From CAZMXP01 sp964570285 (GTDB taxonomy: Bacteria > Planctomycetota > PLA2): 37,437 nucleotides of DNA. Of this stretch, positions 28,441-35,055 are shown in pieces. How positions within the stretch are numbered: position 1 is the stretch's first letter; the number at the start of each line of letters is the position of its first letter. The stretch is from contig CAZMXP010000048.1 in NCBI GenBank assembly GCA_964570285.1, positions 1-37,437 of the forward strand, written 5' to 3'. A model generated the notes under the pieces. It searched no databases. It saw nothing but the letters and a program-made list of their open reading frames with translations, and was not told the DNA's origin. Position numbers and translations under genes: made by a program.

Positions 28441-29376
28441 CTATCGCCCCTCAAGGGCCAGGGCGCGGAAGGCGAGCGCCGCCGGGCTCACGAGGTGTTC
28501 GGGCCGGGAGACGAGCAGGAGCGGGCGCCTCACCTCGAACCCCTTCAGCTTGAGAGGGACGAGACGGCCCGCCGCGAGATCCTCCGCGACCGCGAGGGAA
28601 CTCACGAACGCGATCCCGAGCCCGTGACGCACGGCGGCGCACATCGCCTCGGTACTCCCCACCTCGCAGGCGATGTTCAGGTCGAGGTTTCCCTCCTGGC
28701 CGGCGAGCCTGCGCAGCGCCTTCTCCGTCGCGGTCCGGGTCCCGGAGCCCTCCTCGCGCATGACGAGCGGCGTCGAGGCGATGTCCGCCAGCGCGAGGGC
28801 GCGCTTGTCCACCAGCGGATGGGAGGACGGCGCGACGAGCAGGAGACTGTCCTCGCCGATCTTGTCCGAGACGAGGTCCCGCTTCCCCGGCGCCGCTCCG
28901 ACGACGCCGATCTCGACATCGGCACTCGCGACGCGGTCGAGGATCTCCCTCGAATCGCCGGTGACGAGTTGGAGCGCGACGCCGGGGTACGCCGCGTGGA
29001 AGCGCGCGAAGAGGGCGGGCAGCACGTAGCTGGAGGGGATCGTGGACCCCCCCACCAGCAGGTGCCCCTTGAGCAGGCCCGACAGCTCCTCGATCGCCAT
29101 GCGCGCGCCCCGCTCCGCCTTCAGGACCTCGCGGGCGGGGCGCAGCAGCGCGGTTCCCGCGGCGGTGGGCCGCACGCCGCTCCGGTCGCGGTCGACGAGA
29201 CGCACGTCGAGACGCCGCTCCAGGTCGGAGATGTGCCCGCTCACGGTGGACTGCGAGAGCCGCAGGTGGCGCGCCGCCTTCGTGAACGACTCGCGCTCGA
29301 CCAAGGCCACGAAGACCTCGAGCTGCCGGATCGACAGCGGTTCCGTGGCGGGAGGGGAGGACTCTCGGGGCTTCAC
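28441..29376 (-). CDS. LysR-family transcriptional regulator (CysL/YeiE-like branch)
   Basis: A 311-residue regulator. The winged helix-turn-helix (about 15-75) has SIRQLEVFVALVERESFTKA and LSQSTVSGHISDLERRL. The effector domain (about 100-305) resembles that of regulators of sulfur and related metabolism, with STIPSSYVLPALFARF and EEGSGTRTATEKAL. From memory this branch includes proteins named selenium-metabolism-associated LysR. The start is a GTG at 29376 with GGGGGAA a few bases upstream. Only about 20 bases separate it from the terminator of the preceding gene, so its promoter must overlap that region or it relies on read-through. The next gene, a homocysteine methyltransferase/MTHFR, begins 24 bases after its stop and is a plausible target. 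Confidence 0.9.
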   Translation of the reverse strand: MKPRESSPPATEPLSIRQLEVFVALVERESFTKAARHLRLSQSTVSGHISDLERRLDVRLVDRDRSGVRPTAAGTALLRPAREVLKAERGARMAIEELSGLLKGHLLVGGSTIPSSYVLPALFARFHAAYPGVALQLVTGDSREILDRVASADVEIGVVGAAPGKRDLVSDKIGEDSLLLVAPSSHPLVDKRALALADIASTPLVMREEGSGTRTATEKALRRLAGQEGNLDLNIACEVGSTEAMCAAVRHGLGIAFVSSLAVAEDLAAGRLVPLKLKGFEVRRPLLLVSRPEHLVSPAALAFRALALEGR

Positions 29377-29396
29377 GCTTCCCCCACGAAGCTAAC

Positions 29397-29431
29397 GAAA
29401 AGGGGGCTGCCTCCGCGAGGGGGCAGCCCCG
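29397..29431 (-). terminator. Intrinsic terminator of the cysteine-free hypothetical gene
   Basis: On the minus strand GGGGCTGCC (29430-29422) pairs with GGCAGCCCC (29411-29403) around a GC-rich loop, and CTTTTCG follows. It begins 28 bases after the stop of the hypothetical gene and about 20 bases before the LysR start. The strong stem and T-run make it the clearest intrinsic terminator in the window. Confidence 0.75.
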
Positions 29432-29458
29432 GAATTCTGGATTCGGGACGAGCGACGG

Positions 29459-30112
29459 TCAGGCGGCGGGCTTCTCCGACCCGCCCTTGAGCCGGAACCC
29501 CAGAAGCGCCTTGTGGTCGGCTTCCCACTTCTGGGTCTCCTCCTCGATCTCCTTCGCGTCGCGCTCGAGCTTCTTCGCCTTGCTCGGATTGGGCTTCTCG
29601 GCGAGGCGCGCCTGCTGGTCCGCCAGCGCCGCCTTCTTGCCCTCGATGCGGTCGCGCTCGTTGAGCAGCTTGCCGTACTCGCGGATCATCGAGTCGAAGT
29701 TGTTCTCGTACTCGTCGCGGACGACCTGCGCCATCACCTTCACGAGCTTGCCCGCGGAGATGCCCTTGCCCTCGAGGACCGAGTGGACGGTGTAGTCGCG
29801 CTTCAGGAAGACGATGCGCGGGGTCTCCTTGCCCGCACTCGCGAGGACGCGGTCCTGCAGCGAGTCGCCGGCGCTGATCTTCACGGTGTCGAAGAACTTC
29901 GCCCCGATCGCGAACTGCTCGTTCGCGAAGACGACGTCCTGGACCTTGCGCATCGTGCTCTCGGTCTCGTCTTCGCCGGGGATAAAGACCATCATCGGCC
30001 GCTCGAGGTGCGTCGCGGTGTTCGCGGTCGCCGCCTCCTCCGCATCGCCGGTCGCCGCCGCCTTGGGGGCCACCGTGCTGCTCGCGCGCCAGTCGATCCG
30101 GATGAGGGCCAT
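29459..30112 (-). CDS. Cysteine-free, possibly thioredoxin-like protein with charged C-terminal coiled coil
   Basis: A protein of 217 residues from the ATG at 30112. The first part (IRIDWRASS, then a linker rich in Ala/Thr, then RPMMVFIPGEDETE and FFDTVKISAGDSLQDRVL, KETPRIVFLKRDY) recalls the beta-alpha-beta pattern of thioredoxin-like proteins but has no cysteine. The C-terminal third (about 140-200) is a charged helix or coiled coil (KKAALADQQARLAEK, KKLERDAKEIEEE). The frame is open upstream through seven sense codons to a TGA that ends a 27-codon signal-peptide ORF in the same frame. The gene may therefore have once encoded, or may still produce by recoding, an exported protein. The ATG lies in a small hairpin and has only a weak GGGG upstream. 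I do not recognise the family with certainty. Confidence 0.65.
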   Translation of the reverse strand: MALIRIDWRASSTVAPKAAATGDAEEAATANTATHLERPMMVFIPGEDETESTMRKVQDVVFANEQFAIGAKFFDTVKISAGDSLQDRVLASAGKETPRIVFLKRDYTVHSVLEGKGISAGKLVKVMAQVVRDEYENNFDSMIREYGKLLNERDRIEGKKAALADQQARLAEKPNPSKAKKLERDAKEIEEETQKWEADHKALLGFRLKGGSEKPAA

Positions 30113-30121
30113 ACTGGCCCC
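30105..30121 (-). promoter_or_regulatory. Hairpin enclosing the downstream ATG, 12 bases after the in-frame TGA
   Basis: On the minus strand GGGGCCA-GUA-UGGCCCU forms a 7-bp stem with a three-base loop. The ATG of the 217-residue protein lies across the loop and right arm. The stem begins 12 bases after the TGA at 30134-30136, close to the roughly 11-base spacing of bacterial SECIS elements, and the loop contains GU; however it is smaller than known SECIS elements. Equally it could hide the ATG so that translation depends on ribosomes finishing the 27-codon ORF. Confidence 0.4.
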
Positions 30122-30133
30122 GGAGCGACCGCA

Positions 30134-30217
30134 TCAGCCGGCGTTGGCCGGCACCACCATCGCCGCGATGGCCACGAGGGCCGGGGCGGCGACCAGCGCC
30201 ATACGACTAAACGTCAT
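30134..30217 (-). CDS. 27-residue signal-peptide ORF ending at an in-frame TGA
   Basis: The ATG at 30217 has a perfect AGGAGG 8 bases upstream and encodes MTFSRMALVAAPALVAIAAM then VVPANAG, a complete Sec-type signal with cleavage expected after ANA. The next codon is TGA, followed in the same frame by seven sense codons (CGRSGAS) and the ATG of the 217-residue protein. The strong ribosome site belongs to this ORF, not to the downstream one. It could be a separate tiny peptide, a leader that couples translation, the cut-off signal peptide of a pseudogenised exported protein, or the first part of a protein with a recoded UGA. The promoter candidate at 30347-30375 lies upstream. Confidence 0.6.
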   Translation of the reverse strand: MTFSRMALVAAPALVAIAAMVVPANAG

Positions 30218-30346
30218 CACACATCCTCCTGTACGGGCATCGACCGCGTCGACCGCGACCGTGCGGACCTAGGGGCTACCGCAATAGTCTACGACAAGCG
30301 GCATCACAATTTCAGGGTCGCGCGGCATTTTGCGCAACCCGGAGCG

Positions 30347-30375
30347 ATCCTATCACATAAGTCATTAATCCGCAA
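30347..30375 (-). promoter_or_regulatory. Candidate sigma-70 promoter for the signal-peptide ORF
   Basis: On the minus strand TTGCGG (30375-30370) and TAGGAT (30352-30347) are separated by exactly 17 bases, about 130 bases upstream of the ATG at 30217. The surrounding DNA is unusually AT-rich for this window and contains TAAGT/ACTTA inverted repeats and the palindrome TTGCGCAA, which may be regulator sites. The rest of the 297-base divergent gap (30218-30514) shows no gene; TAGTCT at 30491-30496 is a possible -10 for the plus-strand gene. Confidence 0.4.
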
Positions 30376-30514
30376 GAACTTACGCGACGGCAAGGCCTCC
30401 GGCCCCCGCGAGCCCCCCTGCCCGGGGCTTTCCGACGGCGGGCCCTTGCCTGCCTTGCACGAGAGGCGTCCCCGTCGGGCAAACCTCGGGTAGTCTGGAC
30501 CCCCCGGGCCCCCC

Positions 30515-32011
30515 ATGCCTCGCTTCCTGCCGCTCGCCGCCGTCGTACTGCTCGCAGCCCCTGCCCTCGCCCTCGAAGTCCCGAGCGGCCCCGCGCCCGC
30601 CATCGACGGGGTGCTCGCCCCCGGGGAGTGGGAGGGCGCCGCGAAGCTCGCGACGGAGAGCGGGCGTGCCTACCTGCGCGCCCACGGTCGCACGCTCTCC
30701 CTCGCGATCGAGTTCGACCGCCCCTACGGGGGAGAACGCATCGACTTCGTCGTCGCCGACGAGGCGGGCGACGTCTGGTGCTGGCACGCCTTCCACCCGG
30801 CCGCGTTCTTCCCGCAGGGCCGGTCCGCGCCGATCGCGCCGGTCATCGCCCGGCGCGCGAGCTTCGCGCAGCGCGCGCGCGCGGCGATGCAGGGCCCCTA
30901 CGGCTGCCTCTTCCGCGCGCGGGTCTTCCGCAAGGCGGCGGCGTGGAGCGCCGAGATCGCGCTCTCGATGGAGGCGCTCAACGCGATCCCGGGGCGGACG
31001 ATGCGGTTCCTGCTCGAGGTCGGCCTGCCGGCGGAGACGGGCGGCAGCGCGCGCTTCGCGTCCGCCCCCGAGCCGTCGTCCCCCCCTCCGGCGTGGCCCG
31101 TGCTGGACATCCGCTGGCAGGCCGGCGAACCCGTGTTCGAGACCCCCGAGGAGGACGTGCGGCGCGGCCTCGAGATGGACCTCTTCCGCGAGTGGCTCGA
31201 CCAGACCCTGGGTCGCGAGGTGCGCAACACGCTGCTCGGCGGCGCCCTCGACGGGCGCAAGGACAACGCCCAGATCCTCGACCTCCAGCGCCGCCTCGAG
31301 GGTTGCATCGCCGCGGACGAGGGCGACTTCTTCGCGCACTGCTATCTCGTCCACCTGCTCCGCCGCGCGAACCGCACGCACGAGGCCGCGGAGGCCTTCG
31401 ACCGGATGTCGCGGCGGTTCCCCTATGCCGGCGACTACCCGCCGGTGGTGCAGGAGCGGGTCGCGATCCTCGCGCAGGAGTCGCGCTTCGACGAGATCCT
31501 CTCGCCGAAAGTCCCGGCCCCCATAGGCGACGCCTTCCGCGACTTGGCGGGCCTGTGGCGGCGGGAGCAGGAGTTCCGCCGCCGTGAGGAAGAAGGGGAG
31601 GGGGCGCGGGGGAGGGTGGTCCTCGAGACGACAAAGGGCCGGATCCTCGTCGCGCCCTTCCCCGGGGAGCAGCCGCGGGCGGCGGCCGCGCTTCTCGCGC
31701 TCGCCCGTACGGGAGCCCTCGACGGGCTGCCCGCCTCGAGCGCCACCGGGGGCCTCGGCACGGAGTTCGACCTCGGCTCGACCGAGGGGCTCCCCGGGCG
31801 CGAGGAGCGCGCGCGCCTCGCGTGGGCGGGCACGGTCTCGTTCCCGCTCGACGCGGCCACCGGCGCGGTGCTGCCGCGCCTCCTCATCGCCAGTGGCCAC
31901 GCGCACCTGTCGCGGCCGCTGCTCGCGGCGGGGCGCGTGACCGACGGCCTCGACGTGGTCGGCGCGCTGGAGGCGAGCGACAGGATCCTCTCGGCGCGCG
32001 TGGAGGAGTAG
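30515..32011 (+). CDS. Secreted fusion: CBM9/DOMON-like domain, helical middle, cyclophilin-like C-terminus
   Basis: A 498-residue exported protein with signal sequence MPRFLPLAAVVLLAAPALA. Residues about 20-190 look like a CBM9/DOMON-type beta-sandwich (PAIDGVLAPGEWEGAAKL, then AWSAEIALSMEAL), which in other proteins binds sugars or haem. The middle (about 205-350) is helical with TPR-like repeats. Residues 366-498 follow the cyclophilin pattern: VVLETTKGRILVAPFPGEQP, GTVSFPLDAATG, LLIASGHAHLSRPLLAAGRV and TDGLDVVGALEASDRI. The active-site Arg and FxxQGG motif of working prolyl isomerases are not visible, so it is probably a binding module. The gene is coupled to the following DUF4838 gene: its GGAGGAG and TAG stop immediately precede that gene's likely start. 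Confidence 0.7.
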   Translation: MPRFLPLAAVVLLAAPALALEVPSGPAPAIDGVLAPGEWEGAAKLATESGRAYLRAHGRTLSLAIEFDRPYGGERIDFVVADEAGDVWCWHAFHPAAFFPQGRSAPIAPVIARRASFAQRARAAMQGPYGCLFRARVFRKAAAWSAEIALSMEALNAIPGRTMRFLLEVGLPAETGGSARFASAPEPSSPPPAWPVLDIRWQAGEPVFETPEEDVRRGLEMDLFREWLDQTLGREVRNTLLGGALDGRKDNAQILDLQRRLEGCIAADEGDFFAHCYLVHLLRRANRTHEAAEAFDRMSRRFPYAGDYPPVVQERVAILAQESRFDEILSPKVPAPIGDAFRDLAGLWRREQEFRRREEEGEGARGRVVLETTKGRILVAPFPGEQPRAAAALLALARTGALDGLPASSATGGLGTEFDLGSTEGLPGREERARLAWAGTVSFPLDAATGAVLPRLLIASGHAHLSRPLLAAGRVTDGLDVVGALEASDRILSARVEE

Positions 32012-32013
32012 AC

Positions 32014-34119
32014 CTGCTCGCCACGCTGCTCGCGCTGTTGCTCTCCGGCGGCGTGGACGTCGTCGCCGAGGGCGCCGCGCGCGTGCGGGTCGCCACCGAC
32101 GGCAGCGTGGCGGCCGAGTTCGCCGCGGAACTGGTCCGCTCGCACGTCGTGCTGATGACCGGCGCGGCGCTTCCGGCCGGGGGCGCGCTCCCGGTACTGC
32201 TCTTCGAACGGAGCGCGTTCGAGGGCTACGAGGTCCTCGAAGAGCCGGGAGGCGCGCTCTCCGTCCGCGGGAAGGACCTCGTCCGCGCGGCCTACGATCT
32301 GCTCGACGCGTGGGGCTGCCGCTTCGACCGCCTCCCTCCGGAGGTGCCGCGGCGCGAACGCCTGGCGCTGGAGCCCGTGCGCCGCCCGCGCGAGCGCGAA
32401 CTCTGGATCGACGGCGAACGGTTCGACGCGAGCCTGCCGGCGAGCGGCTTTCTCGCGATCGGGCTTCGGGCCGCCGAGGGGGCGGACCTCGCGCGCGCGA
32501 AGGCGCTCGGATTCGCCGTCGGCGCGGCCAGCACGTCGTTCGACGACTTCCTGCCGCCTACGCTGCATGCGGAGCACCCGGAGTACTTCGCGCTGCGCCG
32601 CGGGCGGCGCGAGGCGCGGGGCAACTTCGCGCTGACGAACGCGGCGGCGCGGGATGCCTGCCTCGCCGCGGTCGGCCGCTGGCTCGACGCACACCCCGAC
32701 GTGGATCGCCTCGGCCTCTGGCCCGAGGTGACGTCGGTGTGGTGCGAGGAGAGCGAGGCGCTCGGCCATGCCGAGGCGTACGCGCTGCTCTGGCGCGAGG
32801 CGGCGGCCCGCTTCCCCGGCCGCACGCTCGAGATCCTCGCCACCGGCCTCACGCTGCGCCCGCCGCGGGGGAGCGTCCCCGCCAACGTCGTCGTGCGCGT
32901 ACGGCCGGGGCGGGAGGCCTCGGGCCTGCAGGGCATCGCGGGGCAGCCGATCGAGGCGGTCGTCGGGGAGTGGGAGGCGCGCGGGGCGGCGGTGCTCTTC
33001 GAGATCGACGCGGCGCCCGCCTCGTGGTGCGGGATGCCCTGGCCCTGCCACGAGGCGATCCGCGAGAACGCGGCGCGCCTCCGATCCGCCGCGATGCGCG
33101 GCGGGTCGTACCGGGAGGCCCGGATCTTCCTGGAACCGGAGTACCGGACGGAGCGTGCGCCTCGGGAGAAAGCGCTCGACGAGCGCGCGCGGACGGTCCG
33201 CTCGCATGGAGACCTGCGCGACGCGGCGCTTCTCTTCGTCGACGAGGCGGCCGGCCTGCCGTTCCGCGTCGGTAACGTGGAGCGCCTGCTCGCGCGCGCC
33301 CGCGACCCCTCGCTCGGGCCCGACGCGCGGCGCGCGGCCGCGGCGGACGCGTGGTTCGGCCACCGCGCGCTGCGCCGGGAACTTCCCCCCGCCTACGTCA
33401 CGCATCGCGCGCGCGACTTCGAGGCGATGCTCGCGGAACTCCTTCCCGCGGGGGCGGAGCGGCGCGTCGGCCCCGCGCTGGTGCGCGAGGGCCCCTCGCG
33501 CGTCACGGTCGAGACCGACCTGCTGCGCCTCGAGATCGACCGCGCGTCCGCCGCGGTGGTCGCCGTGGCGCGGCGGGCCGCGGAGGCGTGGCATACGCCG
33601 GGCGAGGGCCGCTACTTCTCCGTCGTGGCCCTGTCGACGAAGGGCGAGCGCTCGGGCGGGTCCATCGAGTTCGAGGCCCCCGACCCCACATCCATCCTGC
33701 TCCGCCTCGGGGGGAAGCTCGGAAGCAGCGGTCCGCGCTTCGAGAATCTGTTGCATCTGCGGGGGGGCTCGGGGGCCGTGGCGCAACGCGCGCGCATCGA
33801 CGCGCCCGACCGCGTCGTCGCGGGCTGCCGCTGGGAGGGGGCCGCGCTCGACCGCTGGATCTGCCCGGCGCACGCCGCCGAGGGGCCGGTGGACGGCGTG
33901 CGCGACCTGCGCGTCGCCTTCGCGATGCCGCCGGGCACGCTGCTCTACGCGCGCAAGGGGGAGTGGGGCCTCGGCCTCGCCGCCCGGCTGCCGGAAGGCG
34001 GCGTCCTCTCGCTGACCGGGACGGCGCAGCCGACGCTGGCCGCGATCGGCCGCGCCGCCGCGCTCGACGTCGAGTGGATCCTCTTCGCCGATCCGGGCGA
34101 ACTCCGCGCCGGCCGCTGA
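32014..34119 (+). CDS. DUF4838-family (glycoside-hydrolase-like) exported protein, probable CTG start
   Basis: A 701-residue protein. The family is indicated by AAYDLLDAWGCRFDRLPPE, AEHPEYFALRRGRREARGNF, ALTNAAARDACLAAVGRWLD and WPEVTSVWCEE, which follow DUF4838, a TIM-barrel group linked to polysaccharide breakdown. The C-terminal 230 residues are beta-rich. The ORF extends upstream inside the previous gene, but no ATG or GTG fits. A CTG at 32014-32016 sits five bases after GGAGGAG, three bases past the previous stop, and gives a plausible short signal (MLATLLALLLSGG); a TTG at 32038 is the alternative. Substrate and catalytic residues cannot be assigned. With the CBM9-like protein upstream it may act on extracellular glycans. 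Confidence 0.7.
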   Translation: MLATLLALLLSGGVDVVAEGAARVRVATDGSVAAEFAAELVRSHVVLMTGAALPAGGALPVLLFERSAFEGYEVLEEPGGALSVRGKDLVRAAYDLLDAWGCRFDRLPPEVPRRERLALEPVRRPRERELWIDGERFDASLPASGFLAIGLRAAEGADLARAKALGFAVGAASTSFDDFLPPTLHAEHPEYFALRRGRREARGNFALTNAAARDACLAAVGRWLDAHPDVDRLGLWPEVTSVWCEESEALGHAEAYALLWREAAARFPGRTLEILATGLTLRPPRGSVPANVVVRVRPGREASGLQGIAGQPIEAVVGEWEARGAAVLFEIDAAPASWCGMPWPCHEAIRENAARLRSAAMRGGSYREARIFLEPEYRTERAPREKALDERARTVRSHGDLRDAALLFVDEAAGLPFRVGNVERLLARARDPSLGPDARRAAAADAWFGHRALRRELPPAYVTHRARDFEAMLAELLPAGAERRVGPALVREGPSRVTVETDLLRLEIDRASAAVVAVARRAAEAWHTPGEGRYFSVVALSTKGERSGGSIEFEAPDPTSILLRLGGKLGSSGPRFENLLHLRGGSGAVAQRARIDAPDRVVAGCRWEGAALDRWICPAHAAEGPVDGVRDLRVAFAMPPGTLLYARKGEWGLGLAARLPEGGVLSLTGTAQPTLAAIGRAAALDVEWILFADPGELRAGR

Positions 34120-34171
34120 CGCTCCCGCGCGCGAGCAACGGAGAACGAAACACGGGACGCCGCGACCGGGA

Positions 34172-34200
34172 GGGCGGCGGCCGAAGGCCGCGCTGCGCCC
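34172..34200. terminator. GC hairpin between convergent genes
   Basis: GCGGCC-GAA-GGCCGC (34177-34191), flanked by a further GGGCG/CGCCC pairing (34172-34200), lies between the end of the DUF4838 gene and the end of the convergent hydrolase gene. There is no T-run on either side. It is a possible bidirectional terminator; nothing else is seen in this 123-base gap. Confidence 0.35.
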
Positions 34201-34242
34201 TCGCGCTCGTCCCGGGCGCGGCCGACGTCCTGGACTCGCGGT

Positions 34243-35049
34243 TCAGAGGAGCGCGGCGAGGAGGGCGGGGGAGGTGAGGGGGACGAGATGGCCTTCGTCC
34301 TCCCAGACCTGCGTCCGGGCGTCGGGGCGGAGGCGGGCGAGGCGCTCGAAGTGGCGCCGCGGGACGACCGGATCGAGCGCGCCGTGCGCGATCACCAGCA
34401 GCGTGCGGTCGGCGGCGATGCGAGGGCCGAGATCGGTCGCGTGGATCAGGCGGATGCGGCGGCGGAGCGTGCGGAACGGGGTCTTGCGCGACCAGTCGGC
34501 GAGGAGCGTCCCGAGCCCGGGCGCCTTCGCCTCGAGCAGGCGCACCTCGCGCCCGCGGAGGACGCGGCGCGCGAAATGGGCCGCGCCGAGATCCTGCGGC
34601 ACGAGGGCCGTCGCCGCGAGCAGCGCGCGGTCGCGCAGGCGCAGGGGGAAGCGGGCGAACGCGCCCTGGGCGACGACCCCCGCGACGCGCGGGTCCCCCC
34701 GCGCGGCATAGGCCATCGCGAGGGCGCCCCCGAAGCTCGTGCCGAGCAGGGTCGTCTCCCGAAGATCCAGCGCCTCGAGCAGCGCGCCGAGGTCGTCGAG
34801 CAGGTCCTCGAAGTCGAAGTCGTCGCGCGGCCGCTCGTCGCCCCGGAGCGGCGGGACGACGACGCGCCGCCGTTCCGCGAGCATCGGCGCGAGGCGGAAG
34901 AAGATGCGCCGCGAGCCCGCGATCCCGTGGAGCAGCACCGCGGGCGGGCCCGAGCCGAGGTCCCACACGGGTGCCCGGCCCCAGGGCAGCGCGAGATCGC
35001 GGTGGGGCACGCCGCCCACGAAGCCCGCGAACGCGTCGACGAGACCCAA
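34243..35049 (-). CDS. Alpha/beta-hydrolase fold protein
   Basis: A 268-residue soluble hydrolase. VLLHGIAGSRRIFFRL (39-54) is the oxyanion loop, GTSFGG (103-108) the nucleophile elbow with S105, D226 in AHGALDPVVP the acid and H254 in EDEGHLVPL the base, so the triad is complete. No signal peptide is present. The start used is a TTG at 35049, six bases after the carB stop and without a ribosome site, so a GTG a few codons inside may be the real one. Proximity to carB suggests a shared transcript, though no role in pyrimidine or arginine synthesis is implied. The substrate cannot be told: esterases, lipases and C-C hydrolases share this pattern. Confidence 0.82.
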   Translation of the reverse strand: MGLVDAFAGFVGGVPHRDLALPWGRAPVWDLGSGPPAVLLHGIAGSRRIFFRLAPMLAERRRVVVPPLRGDERPRDDFDFEDLLDDLGALLEALDLRETTLLGTSFGGALAMAYAARGDPRVAGVVAQGAFARFPLRLRDRALLAATALVPQDLGAAHFARRVLRGREVRLLEAKAPGLGTLLADWSRKTPFRTLRRRIRLIHATDLGPRIAADRTLLVIAHGALDPVVPRRHFERLARLRPDARTQVWEDEGHLVPLTSPALLAALL

Positions 35050-35055
35050 GGGGGT

